A stretch of 64,000 nt of DNA from JBAMOY01 sp037071015 (GTDB lineage Bacteria; Bacillota_I; Bacilli_A; RF39; UBA660), in contig JBAMOY010000001.1 of NCBI GenBank assembly GCA_037071015.1, positions 186,001-250,000 on the forward strand, given 5' to 3'. This document shows, one piece after another, positions 32,583-40,286 of the stretch. The notes beneath the pieces were generated by a model, which made no database searches, was not told where the DNA came from, and saw only the letters and a list, made by a program, of their open reading frames with translations. Position 1 is the stretch's first letter; every line of letters begins with the position of its first letter. A program made the translations under genes and the position numbers.

Positions 32583-33815
32583 TTGAAAAAAATAATTTTA
32601 GCGGTTATATTGCTGGTTATAGGAGGTGCAAAGGCTCAGGCGGCTAATATAACTGAAAATAAAATCAGTAATATATTTGCTAATCAGAATTATAACGGGC
32701 AAGAATTATCAGCTAGTTTTGGCTATATGTATGCCGATGATATTATTGCCTATTGTATCGATCCCGGAATTCCTTTAAAAGTTGGCTATTATGATAAGAC
32801 GTTAGATTTCAATTATAAACATATTGATCAAACTAAAAAAGAGAAACTTCAATTGATTGCCTATTATGGTTATCAATTTCCTGGGCATGATACTGATAAA
32901 TATTATTTAGCAACTCAGTCATTAATCTGGGAAACGATTGGTTCAACTAATATCAGCTTTACAACGGAACGTCATCGTGGTGGACAGGCGATCAATATCG
33001 ATGGGGAAAGAAAAGAAATTTTAGATAATGTTAATAAAGTTCTAACATTACCGTCTTTTGCTAATACGAAAGTTGAAGGATATTTAGGTGAATCAATTTC
33101 GCTTGATGATGTTAATAATAATTATTTTAATTTTGGTTATACATCAAATAATAAAAATAGTTATAATTTCAACAATGGAAAATTTAATATTGTTTTAAAG
33201 GAATTGGGATCCGGAAGAATTAATATCATCAAAAAAATAAGTAGTAGTAAAGAAAGCGCCTTGTTCTATGCTGATGGTTATCAATCATTAGTTACTTTAG
33301 GAATTGATGTTACTAAAGAGGGCTATATAGATATTTTAGTTAACGATCCTAATCGTGTTAGGTTAAAAATTAATAATTACGATAAAAATGATAATAGCCC
33401 GCTTAAAAACAGTTATTTTAAAATAAAAGATTTAAAGACAAACCGTTATTTATCTTATAAGAGTCAAGAAGTATTTATTACAGATGTTTCTGGTACTATT
33501 ATTTATCCCGATTACATCAATAGTGGTCAATATCAATTGGAACAAATTCAAGTTGATAATGATTATATTTTAAGTGATCAAAAGATTATTTTTGATGTTA
33601 ATAAAAATACACCGACTATAAATATTGATGGTGAGCAATATTTGAATATTGATTTTCATAACACTAAAAAGGTTATTGGTCAAAGTAATGATATAAAAAG
33701 TAATTTTGATAAAATGCCTCAAACATCAGATAGATATACCTTGTATAATATTTTATTATTTTTAATTTTGATTATAGGTATAAAATGTTATTGTTATGCA
33801 AAAAAGAGTAGTTAA
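32583..33815 (+). CDS. Thioester-domain surface adhesin with LPXTG-like sorting signal
   Basis: From the TTG at 32583 (GAGGTG six bases upstream; an ATG at 32577 touches that site) the protein has 410 residues. It has a signal peptide ending about KAQAAN and a thioester domain with Cys58 in AYCIDPG and Gln112 in YLATQSLIWETIG, the Cys-Gln pair that forms a reactive thioester in Gram-positive adhesins. A Cna-B/SpaA-like domain follows (about 260-355: LKNSYFKIKDLKTNRYL to YILSDQKIIFDVN). The C-terminus is MPQTSD (from residue 378), a hydrophobic segment and KKSS, a sortase sorting signal with Met for Leu. It overlaps the sortase gene by 20 bases. Covalent attachment to host tissue is the known role of such domains. 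Confidence 0.82.
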   Translation: MKKIILAVILLVIGGAKAQAANITENKISNIFANQNYNGQELSASFGYMYADDIIAYCIDPGIPLKVGYYDKTLDFNYKHIDQTKKEKLQLIAYYGYQFPGHDTDKYYLATQSLIWETIGSTNISFTTERHRGGQAINIDGERKEILDNVNKVLTLPSFANTKVEGYLGESISLDDVNNNYFNFGYTSNNKNSYNFNNGKFNIVLKELGSGRINIIKKISSSKESALFYADGYQSLVTLGIDVTKEGYIDILVNDPNRVRLKINNYDKNDNSPLKNSYFKIKDLKTNRYLSYKSQEVFITDVSGTIIYPDYINSGQYQLEQIQVDNDYILSDQKIIFDVNKNTPTINIDGEQYLNIDFHNTKKVIGQSNDIKSNFDKMPQTSDRYTLYNILLFLILIIGIKCYCYAKKSS

Positions 33816-34338
33816 AAATATTGGCGTCTTTCTTTTTTTAATATCATTTACTAGCTTAGTATTTATCCGAATATCACGACAATCTATATTAATCGAGGAA
33901 CGTAAGATAATTAATAATTTGAGTAAAAATAGTACAGCATTTAATCAAATTGATAATGACATTATAGGATATTTAGAAATTGAACGGCTCAATATTAAGA
34001 AGCTTATTAAAAATGGTGTTGGCAATGATATCCTAGACCAAAATATTATTGGAATGCTAGAAAGTGGTATTATTGGTGCTGATAATAATGATATCGTTTT
34101 GGCGGGGCATAATATACAAGAAGTTTTTCAACACTTGCATCAAATAAAAATTGATGACATAGTAAAAATAACAACTAATGATAGTTGTTATCGTTATAGG
34201 GTCCGAAAAATTTTGACTGTTAATGATACCGATGTACAATATTTATTAAATAAACATCAAAATCATTTAACTTTAATCACATGTACTAATATTTCTAATA
34301 AACGGTTACTAGTTATATGTGATTTAGTCGTTTTTTAA
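33796..34338 (+). CDS. Sortase (dedicated to upstream adhesin)
   Basis: Sortases join surface proteins to peptidoglycan. The 180-residue protein has an N-terminal anchor (about 7-25) and the sortase beta barrel. The catalytic residues are visible: His105 in LAGHN, Cys163 in LITCTNI and Arg170 in NKRLLVICDL. The GYLEIERLNIKKLI start of the domain is typical. Size and sequence suggest a class D/B-like small sortase, but I cannot fix the class. It overlaps the adhesin gene, so the two form a substrate-enzyme pair. Convergent sspI follows with overlapping ends. Confidence 0.92.
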   Translation: MQKRVVKNIGVFLFLISFTSLVFIRISRQSILIEERKIINNLSKNSTAFNQIDNDIIGYLEIERLNIKKLIKNGVGNDILDQNIIGMLESGIIGADNNDIVLAGHNIQEVFQHLHQIKIDDIVKITTNDSCYRYRVRKILTVNDTDVQYLLNKHQNHLTLITCTNISNKRLLVICDLVVF

Positions 34339-34536
34339 ATTTTGTTGAAGTGTTTTTAAAATATTATTCTTTAAAACTTCATCACTGTTTGCCCATAAAA
34401 TTTCAAAGAAGACCCCTAAACCTGGAAGAGTAATTTCTTCCTTTTCTTTTAGTGAATCGGCAATAGAATTTTTTATATCTTCAGTGGTGGCGCCTTGAAA
34501 ATTGTTTATTATACTTTTTCTAATATCAATATTCAT
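34324..34536 (-). CDS. sspI: Small acid-soluble spore protein, SspI family
   Basis: The 70-residue protein closely follows SspI: an N-terminal MNIDIRKSIINNFQG, the middle KNSIADSLKEKEEITLPGLG, then VFFEILW, and a helical end KNNILKTLQQNL. The TLPGLGV-FE-W core is diagnostic. SspI is a minor SASP made in the forespore. I start at 34536 by alignment with the family; an ATG at 34548 overlaps the AAAGGA site. A sigma-G-like promoter precedes it. It overlaps the sortase gene end by 15 bases. This is strong evidence for sporulation ancestry. Confidence 0.88.
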   Translation of the reverse strand: MNIDIRKSIINNFQGATTEDIKNSIADSLKEKEEITLPGLGVFFEILWANSDEVLKNNILKTLQQNLKND

Positions 34537-34559
34537 ATAAGTAATCATCCTTTCATATA

Positions 34560-34589
34560 TATAATGTTAATATTTATGGATTTATATAC
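34560..34589 (-). promoter_or_regulatory. Candidate sigma-G promoter of sspI
   Basis: On the minus strand GTATA (34589-34585), an 18-base spacer and CATTATA (34566-34560) fit the sigma-G pattern GHATR-N17/18-CATnnTA. The predicted start is very close to the ribosome site. Confidence 0.5.
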
Positions 34590-34597
34590 AAAAACTA

Positions 34598-34626
34598 TTT
34601 CTTTTATTTTAAAAATCGTATATAAT
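34598..34626 (+). promoter_or_regulatory. Candidate promoter of lemA
   Basis: TTTCTT (34598-34603) and TATAAT (34621-34626) have a 17-base spacer, before ATAGGAGGA. Confidence 0.5.
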
Positions 34627-34649
34627 TAAATTAAAGATAGGAGGATTTT

Positions 34650-35213
34650 ATGGAAACTGGAACAATTGTTTTAATTATTGTGGCAGTAATTATTATATTA
34701 TTACTACTATATATAGGGACTACGTATAATTCATTAGTAAATTTACGTAATAAGGTTAAGGATCAATGGGCACAGGTTGATGTTTTGCTAAAAAGAAGAG
34801 CCGATTTAATTCCTAATGTAGTAGAAACGGTAAAGGGTTATGCTGCTCACGAAAAGGATACTTTAGATGCTGTTATCACAGCACGAAATAAGGCTGTTAA
34901 TGCCACTAATCAACATGATGAAATGGCTGCAAATGGAGAATTATCTCAAGCGTTAGGTAGACTATTTGCACTATCAGAGGCATATCCAGATTTAAAAGCC
35001 AATACCAATTTTTTAGACTTACAAAATAATTTGAAAGATACTGAAGACAAAATTAGTTTTGCTCGTCAATTTTATAATGACATGGTATTAACTTATCAAA
35101 ATAAGTTAGAAATGTTTCCTTCAAATATTGTAGCTTCATTATTTGGATTTAAAGCTGCTGAATTCTTTGAAGCAACCAGCGCTGAAAAAGAGACACCGAA
35201 AGTTCAATTTTAA
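34650..35213 (+). CDS. lemA: LemA family protein
   Basis: The 187-residue protein has one N-terminal membrane segment (about 4-23) and the LemA signature: YNSLVNLRNKVKDQWAQVDV, LLKRRADLIPNVVETVKGYA, and RQFYNDMVLTYQNKLEMFPS near the C-terminus. LemA proteins are membrane-anchored helical proteins with the bulk outside or inside depending on species; the function is unsettled. It directly precedes a DUF2207 protein, the usual LemA partner. ATAGGAGGA is the ribosome site. Confidence 0.95.
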   Translation: METGTIVLIIVAVIIILLLLYIGTTYNSLVNLRNKVKDQWAQVDVLLKRRADLIPNVVETVKGYAAHEKDTLDAVITARNKAVNATNQHDEMAANGELSQALGRLFALSEAYPDLKANTNFLDLQNNLKDTEDKISFARQFYNDMVLTYQNKLEMFPSNIVASLFGFKAAEFFEATSAEKETPKVQF

Positions 35214-35235
35214 GTCTACATTGTAGACTTTTTTA
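35212..35235 (+). terminator. Terminator between lemA and DUF2207 gene
   Basis: AAGTCTACA (35212-35220) pairs with TGTAGACTT (35222-35230), then TTTTT. It overlaps the lemA stop and may be a partial terminator. Confidence 0.75.
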
Positions 35236-35251
35236 TTTAAGGAGGAGTGTT

Positions 35252-36970
35252 ATGAAGAAAACTTTTTACTTCATTATGACGGCTTTTGCTACACTTTTTT
35301 GTTTACCAAATATAGTAAAAGCTAACACTATTTATGATATTGATATGTCGATTTATGTGGATGCAAATGGTGATGCTAATGTCACTGAAAAGTGGACAGC
35401 TAATTTATCACAAGGAACAGAAGGTTATAAACCTTATTATAATTTAGGTTCTGCTTATATTAGTGACTTTAAAGTCTCTGAAAACGGTAAGGAATATACT
35501 TTTTTAAATGAGTGGGAAGTAAATGCTAATTTTGACAAAAAAGCTTATAAAAATGGTATCAATTATCTAGATGATGGAATAGAGTTATGTTGGGGAATAA
35601 GTAAATATGGTTATCATGAGTATATATTAAATTATAAAATTAATGGTTTTGTTGCTCAGACTGATGATTCACAAATTATTTATTGGACACTAATTCCTTA
35701 TGAGCTATCAGCAAAACCACAAAATGTTCATATTAAGATTTATAGCGATGAAAAATATGCTGATGATTTACCGGTGTGGGGATATGGTAACTATGGTGGT
35801 ACTGCTTATGTCTATGATGGTTATATAGAGATGAATTCTGAAGGGACTTTGCAGAGTGATGAATATATGACTGTTTTAGTTAAATTTGCTCCTGGCACTT
35901 TTACTACTAATAATGTTATTAGTGAAGATTTTGATTATTATTATAATATGGCGGAAGATGGGGCAGTTCATTATAACGAGAAACAACATACTTGGTTTGA
36001 TACAGTTATGAGTATATTAATGATTTTATTTAATATTGCTTTCTGGTTTATATTTGTTTTTGCTTTTTATAAAGGTGTTAGCAAGGCTGCAAATAGAATT
36101 GGCCGTTATAATTTAGATTTTGGTAAAGGTGGAAAGAAAATATCTAAGGATATTCCAAATGTTAGAGAATTAGTTTTTAATGATGATATCTATAGAGTTT
36201 ATTGGTTAGCTACTTCATATAATTTATCTAAAAATAAAACGGATTTTTTAGGCGCTTTATTACTTAAATGGCTAAAGGAAGATAAAATAAGTATTAAAAA
36301 AATAACGACGGGAATATTGAAAAAGAAAGAAGAAACTGCGATTGATATGACTAGAGAATTCATTTCTGATAGTCCGTTGGAGACACAATTATTTTCGATG
36401 ATGAAGATAGCTAGTAAAGATGGGATTTTAGAATCTAAAGAATTTGAAAAATGGTGTACTAATAATTATTCTAAGATTTATGATTGGTTTGATGATGTTC
36501 TAGATTTTGAAACGGATAAATTAGTTGCTGAAAATAAAATTGTAATTGAAGAAAAAACTAATTTTAAAGTATTTAAATCGAGTGTTTATCATGTTCAACC
36601 TATAATGTTAGAGGAAGCAACAAGATTAAAAGGAATTAAAAACTTTTTGACTGAATTTTCACGTATTAATGATAAAGAAGCCATTGAAGTTAATATGTGG
36701 GAATATTATTTAATATATGCCCAAATTTTAGGGATAGCTGATAAAGTAGCTAAACAATTTAAAAAATTATATCCTGAGTTAATTCAGGACTGTACTTATA
36801 ATTATGAGGATATTATTTTTATTCATGCGATTAGTCATACTGGAATGGCTAGTGCAAGTGCTTCTAAATCTCGCGCCGAATCTTATAGTTCCGGTGGTGG
36901 CGGTTTCTCTTCTGGCGGCGGAGGTGGAGGTTCCTTCGGCGGCGGAGGCGGCGGAGGCGGTTTCCGATAA
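35252..36970 (+). CDS. DUF2207 predicted membrane protein (LemA partner)
   Basis: The 572-residue protein has a signal peptide (about 1-24), an extracytoplasmic beta domain typical of DUF2207 (MSIYVDANGDANVTEKWTA), one central membrane segment (about 250-275) and a cytoplasmic winged-helix-like C-terminal part. The end is a Ser/Gly low-complexity tail with long glycine runs ending FGGGGGGGGFR, characteristic of the family. AAGGAGGAG is the ribosome site. The pairing with LemA is widespread, but its function is not established. GC content rises in the glycine tail. Confidence 0.92.
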   Translation: MKKTFYFIMTAFATLFCLPNIVKANTIYDIDMSIYVDANGDANVTEKWTANLSQGTEGYKPYYNLGSAYISDFKVSENGKEYTFLNEWEVNANFDKKAYKNGINYLDDGIELCWGISKYGYHEYILNYKINGFVAQTDDSQIIYWTLIPYELSAKPQNVHIKIYSDEKYADDLPVWGYGNYGGTAYVYDGYIEMNSEGTLQSDEYMTVLVKFAPGTFTTNNVISEDFDYYYNMAEDGAVHYNEKQHTWFDTVMSILMILFNIAFWFIFVFAFYKGVSKAANRIGRYNLDFGKGGKKISKDIPNVRELVFNDDIYRVYWLATSYNLSKNKTDFLGALLLKWLKEDKISIKKITTGILKKKEETAIDMTREFISDSPLETQLFSMMKIASKDGILESKEFEKWCTNNYSKIYDWFDDVLDFETDKLVAENKIVIEEKTNFKVFKSSVYHVQPIMLEEATRLKGIKNFLTEFSRINDKEAIEVNMWEYYLIYAQILGIADKVAKQFKKLYPELIQDCTYNYEDIIFIHAISHTGMASASASKSRAESYSSGGGGFSSGGGGGGSFGGGGGGGGFR

Positions 36971-37001
36971 AAAAAATACTTTTATAAAAGTATTTTTTTT
37001 T
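36971..37001. terminator. Bidirectional terminator after DUF2207 gene
   Basis: AAAAATACTTTTA pairs with TAAAAGTATTTTT around 36984, with T runs on both strands. It also serves the converging gene that ends at 37000. Confidence 0.8.
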
Positions 37002-37326
37002 ACATCATTTGATAATTAGACCCAAAAGATGTTGTATTATTAGTTGATGTATTGTTTTCTAATCGCGTTACACGACGATCTAAGTTATTTATTTGTTGTT
37101 GCATTTGATTTAATTGTTGTTCAATTGTATTAGAAGATGAATACTGTGATGATTGATTAGTTGACATCATATTATTTGCCGGGATAGCACCAGCGTAACC
37201 ATATGTTGGTGGCATTGGTATTGGCATATTTGGAGCCATCATTCCAGGTGCCATCATTCCTGGATAAGTTGGATATACAGGATAAGAATTACCTCCACAA
37301 TTTCGATCTTTTTTCAAAAAACTCAC
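37000..37326 (-). CDS. Small Pro/Met/Tyr-rich protein with coiled-coil end; possible coat protein
   Basis: The 108-residue protein has a Pro-Met-Gly-Tyr-rich first half (YPVYPTYPGMMAPGMMAP, then PNMPIPMPPTYGYAG), a Ser/Asn/Gln linker and a short coiled coil (IEQQLNQMQQQINNLDRRVTRLEN). I recognise no family. The composition resembles spore coat and exosporium proteins, and a sigma-K-like AC-N16-CATAnnnT sequence lies upstream on the minus strand, but both clues are weak. GAAGGAGTGAG is the ribosome site. Confidence 0.6.
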   Translation of the reverse strand: MSFLKKDRNCGGNSYPVYPTYPGMMAPGMMAPNMPIPMPPTYGYAGAIPANNMMSTNQSSQYSSSNTIEQQLNQMQQQINNLDRRVTRLENNTSTNNTTSFGSNYQMM

Positions 37327-37346
37327 TCCTTCTTTGTTCTAATTAA

Positions 37347-37371
37347 TTATATGCGATTGTTTATTTTTTGT
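37347..37371 (-). promoter_or_regulatory. Candidate sigma-K/E-type promoter of the 37000 gene
   Basis: On the minus strand AC (37371-37370), 16 bases, then CATATAATT (37353-37345) resembles AC-N16-CATAnnnTA with the last base different. Confidence 0.3.
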
Positions 37372-37403
37372 TCTTAATATGTTATAATTGTCATGGTGAT
37401 AAT

Positions 37404-38042
37404 ATGCGTCTTAAGAATGTACGTGGGGCGAGAGAAAAAATTGAGGCCTCTTCATATTTCTTACACGAACCGGAAAGATATCGTGGAAAATATAACAGTT
37501 TATTTAAAAATAATAATCCTATCTCCCTGGAAATTGGTATGGGGAAGGGGAATTTTATTATTACGATGGCTCAGAAATATCCGGATATTAATTTTATTGG
37601 TATTGAGAAATATGATAGTGTATTAGTTAGAGCCTGTGAAAAGCTAGAAACATTAAAACTAGACAATCTTTATTTAATAAGTATGGACGCTACTAATATT
37701 TTAGATGTTTTTGATAAGGATATAGATACTATTTATTTAAATTTTTCAGATCCATGGCCTAAAAAACGACATAGTAACAGACGTTTGTCTAGTAAAGTTT
37801 TTTTAGACAAATATGATTTAATCTCCGCTGGCACGCCACATATTGTTATGAAAACAGATAATCGGCAATTATTTGAATATTCTTTATTAACTCTGTCTCA
37901 AAATAATTATGTTTTAAACGATATTAGCTTAAATCTCCATGCTGAAGATGATAAGTTAGTAGATAATGTTATGACGGAATATGAACAAAAGTTTTTCAGT
38001 CATAATGCGATTATTTATAAAGTGGATGCTATTAAAAGGTGA
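37404..38042 (+). CDS. trmB: tRNA (guanine-N7-)-methyltransferase TrmB
   Basis: TrmB makes m7G46 in tRNA variable loops using SAM. From the ATG at 37404 (GGTGAT upstream) it has 212 residues. Motifs are LEIGMGKGNFI (SAM binding), FIGIEKYDSVL, YLNFSDPWPKKRHSNRRL (catalytic loop) and the C-terminal TEYEQKF. All match the family. A longer frame from 37368 crosses the promoter region. It is followed by a new promoter. Confidence 0.96.
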   Translation: MRLKNVRGAREKIEASSYFLHEPERYRGKYNSLFKNNNPISLEIGMGKGNFIITMAQKYPDINFIGIEKYDSVLVRACEKLETLKLDNLYLISMDATNILDVFDKDIDTIYLNFSDPWPKKRHSNRRLSSKVFLDKYDLISAGTPHIVMKTDNRQLFEYSLLTLSQNNYVLNDISLNLHAEDDKLVDNVMTEYEQKFFSHNAIIYKVDAIKR

Positions 38043-38044
38043 TA

Positions 38045-38096
38045 TTGACAAATTTATGTAAATAATCTTTTGTTATTATTTATATTTTGATATAAT
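38045..38096 (+). promoter_or_regulatory. Promoter of the lipoprotein operon
   Basis: TGATATAAT (38088-38096) is an extended -10, with TTGTTA (38070-38075) as a possible -35. A separate TTGACA lies at 38045 without a matching -10. Confidence 0.55.
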
Positions 38097-38115
38097 CATA
38101 GTAAGAAGGTGTAAT

Positions 38116-38742
38116 ATGAAAAAGTGGCGATCCATTTTATTAGTATTAGCAACCATGACTTTAGTTAGCGGTTGTACGGCTGTCAGAATAGATACTGATA
38201 GTATTGATAATACAATTAATGTGATTTTATCAAAAGATAACACACTGTATAATCGTGTTGGAAAGGGTTATAAGTATTATGTTCCAAGAGGTGTTAATTA
38301 TATTGATACTGATGAATTTAACGATAAATTATATTCCAATGGTAACTATTATTATTTATATATTGATGCTATTAGCTATTATTATAAAGAAGATAATCAA
38401 CATGAATATCAAAAGGATAGTTATTATAAACGTGATTTAGATATTAATGGCAAAAAAGGTTACGTAGAAATATTAAAGCTAGATAATAAACAATACTATG
38501 TTGAGTTTATGTATAATTATGCTAAGATAGAAGCTATTGTTAATAAAAGTGATATCAATGAAGTTATTTTAAATGCATCATATATTTTATCTACTGTAAA
38601 ATTTAATGATAATGTTATTAGAATTATGCTAGATGATGACTATTTTATTAATAAAGAAGAAAAATATGATATTTTTGAAGATAAAAATGTGAATGATACA
38701 ACTACTAACTTTTTAGATTATAATGACGAAGAGGAAAAATAG
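38116..38742 (+). CDS. Unrecognised lipoprotein
   Basis: The 208-residue protein has a lipoprotein signal peptide with lipobox LVSGC (Cys near residue 20). The mature part is rich in Tyr, Asp and Asn, with aromatic runs (YYYLYIDAISYYYKEDN) and an acidic end. No known domain is recognised. It is the first gene of a unit with an acidic cytoplasmic protein, a DUF948 protein and a YtxH protein, and may be an envelope factor working with them. The ribosome site is AGAAGGTG. Confidence 0.78.
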   Translation: MKKWRSILLVLATMTLVSGCTAVRIDTDSIDNTINVILSKDNTLYNRVGKGYKYYVPRGVNYIDTDEFNDKLYSNGNYYYLYIDAISYYYKEDNQHEYQKDSYYKRDLDINGKKGYVEILKLDNKQYYVEFMYNYAKIEAIVNKSDINEVILNASYILSTVKFNDNVIRIMLDDDYFINKEEKYDIFEDKNVNDTTTNFLDYNDEEEK

Positions 38743-38752
38743 AGGTGATAAT

Positions 38753-39565
38753 ATGGGATTTATGAATAAAATAAAAAATTTATTTACAGAAGAGATTGAA
38801 GAGGAAGAACCTAAAAATCCAATAAAAAAAGAGATACAGGTTTCAATTCCTTCACCTGTCGAAGAAAAGAAAGTTGAACCTGAAGTTAAACCAGAGGCAG
38901 AAATTATTGAAAATACGGCCATTCAAAAAGAAGAAAAATTTGTTTTTCCTGTTTTCTTTGACGATAAAGATTTTGACACATTAGAGCCACCTAAACCAAA
39001 AGAGGAACCTAAGCCTAAACGTGAAACATATGGTGGAGCGACAATTGATGTATCTCCGAAAAGAGAAGAACATGTATTTAAGCCAACGCCAATTATTTCT
39101 CCGGTATATGGTATTTTAGATAAAAATTATAAGAAGGAAGATATAACTTCACGAAAAAAAAGTGTTTCCTTAGATGATTTTTATTCACAGCCGAAAACTC
39201 TGACTGTAGACGATATTAGAAATAAAGCCTTTGGTACTTTAGAAGATGATTTAGAAAGTACTTTAGTTGGTCCAATGGGACCGATTCATGAAAAAGTCGA
39301 TGCTGATGAAACTTTTGAAGATAATGATATGTTTGAAGAATTGTCACAAGAAGAGGTTATTACTACTCCTACGGACGATGCAATCGAAGAATTTATTAAT
39401 GAAGAATCAAATGAAAGTCAAGAAGCGAATAATCAGCCAGAAACCACAGATAATATAGTTGAGGAAGAATTGAATAAAATTTATGATGATGAACAAGAAA
39501 CGTTAAATGATAGTGACTTATTTAATTTGATTGATTCAATGTATGAAGATGGAGATGAAGAGTAA
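38753..39565 (+). CDS. Highly acidic unrecognised cytoplasmic protein
   Basis: From the ATG at 38753 (AGAGGTGAT upstream) it has 270 residues, mostly acidic and low-complexity. A short amphipathic N-terminus (MGFMNKIKNLF) could touch the membrane. Two more ordered blocks stand out: FVFPVFFDDKDFDTLEPP (about residues 62-80) and FKPTPIISPVYGILDKNY with KKEDI (about 112-135), and a repeated KSVSLDDFYSQPKTLTVDDI linker. The layout (membrane-touching tip, disordered linker, short motifs) resembles cell-division or envelope scaffolds, but that is inference. It overlaps the next gene by one base. Confidence 0.65.
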   Translation: MGFMNKIKNLFTEEIEEEEPKNPIKKEIQVSIPSPVEEKKVEPEVKPEAEIIENTAIQKEEKFVFPVFFDDKDFDTLEPPKPKEEPKPKRETYGGATIDVSPKREEHVFKPTPIISPVYGILDKNYKKEDITSRKKSVSLDDFYSQPKTLTVDDIRNKAFGTLEDDLESTLVGPMGPIHEKVDADETFEDNDMFEELSQEEVITTPTDDAIEEFINEESNESQEANNQPETTDNIVEEELNKIYDDEQETLNDSDLFNLIDSMYEDGDEE

Positions 39566-39867
39566 TGCAATGTTTAAATGAAGTATTTCCTGTAATATTA
39601 TATTTCTTATTATCTATACTATTAGTAGTATTAATTATTTTATGTGTTAAAGCGATTAGCACTTTATCAAAAGTTAATCAAGTTGTTGATGATGTTAATC
39701 ATAAAGTTAATAAACTAAATGGAGTATTTAATATCATTGATTCAACAACTGATGCTTTAGCATTAGCTAGTGATAAAATCGTAGCTTTTATCACTTCAGG
39801 TATTACTAATTTGTTTGCTAAAAAAGCTAAAAAGAAAGAGGAGATGAATGATTATGAGCAAAAATAA
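39565..39867 (+). CDS. DUF948 (YtxG-like) membrane protein
   Basis: The 100-residue protein has one N-terminal membrane segment (about 8-30) followed by a heptad helix (VNQVVDDVNHKVNKLNGVFNII), the DUF948/YtxG plan. The start overlaps the upstream stop (TAATG). It overlaps the ytxH gene by 20 bases, and ytxG-ytxH are adjacent in Bacillus. The function is unknown; members are linked to general stress in Bacillus. Confidence 0.8.
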   Translation: MQCLNEVFPVILYFLLSILLVVLIILCVKAISTLSKVNQVVDDVNHKVNKLNGVFNIIDSTTDALALASDKIVAFITSGITNLFAKKAKKKEEMNDYEQK

Positions 39868-40261
39868 AAAGAAAGGTTTTGGTAAATTTTTATTGGGAGC
39901 AGCATTAGGAACTGGAATCGGTATGTTGTTTGCTCCGAAAAAGGGAGAAGATTTGCGCCGAGACTTAGCAAAAAAAATTGATGAGTTATTGAGTAAAGTT
40001 AAAGAAATCGATGCTGACGATGTTAAGGAAACTATTGAAGCTAAGATATATGAAATTAAAAATGAATTAGAAGATCTAGATAAAGAAAAAGTATTGAAAG
40101 TAGCTAAGAAAAAAGTGAAAGATATTAGAGATATGGCTGACGAACTAGTTGATTATGCTGTTGAAAAAGGAACACCTGTATTAGAAAAGACTGCAGTTGC
40201 CGTAAAAGAAAAAGCGATTGAAGTTACAAAGGATGTTTTAAAGAAATTAGAAGAAAAATAA
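39848..40261 (+). CDS. ytxH: YtxH-like stress protein
   Basis: The protein has 137 residues with the YtxH hallmark: a glycine-rich membrane segment FGKFLLGAALGTGIGMLFAPKKGEDLRRDL, then a long Lys/Glu helix. I give the first ATG; a second ATG at 39854 is equally likely because GAGGAG is 4 or 10 bases away respectively. It closes the lipoprotein operon with a bidirectional terminator. Bacillus YtxH is induced in general stress. Confidence 0.85.
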   Translation: MIMSKNKKKGFGKFLLGAALGTGIGMLFAPKKGEDLRRDLAKKIDELLSKVKEIDADDVKETIEAKIYEIKNELEDLDKEKVLKVAKKKVKDIRDMADELVDYAVEKGTPVLEKTAVAVKEKAIEVTKDVLKKLEEK

Positions 40262-40286
40262 AAGGCTTGTTGCCTTTTATTTTTTT
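40258..40286. terminator. Bidirectional terminator between ytxH and secA-like gene
   Basis: AAAAGGC pairs with GCCTTTT around the TTGTT loop at 40267, flanked by A and T runs. The converging secA-like gene ends inside it. Confidence 0.8.

Noticed and set aside
36804..37019. Reading frame overlapping the glycine tail of the DUF2207 gene
   Set aside because: It is a +1 frame shadow created by GGX codons.
39267..39458. Methionine-rich reading frame inside the acidic protein gene
   Set aside because: It is a frame shadow of the Glu/Asp-rich coding sequence.
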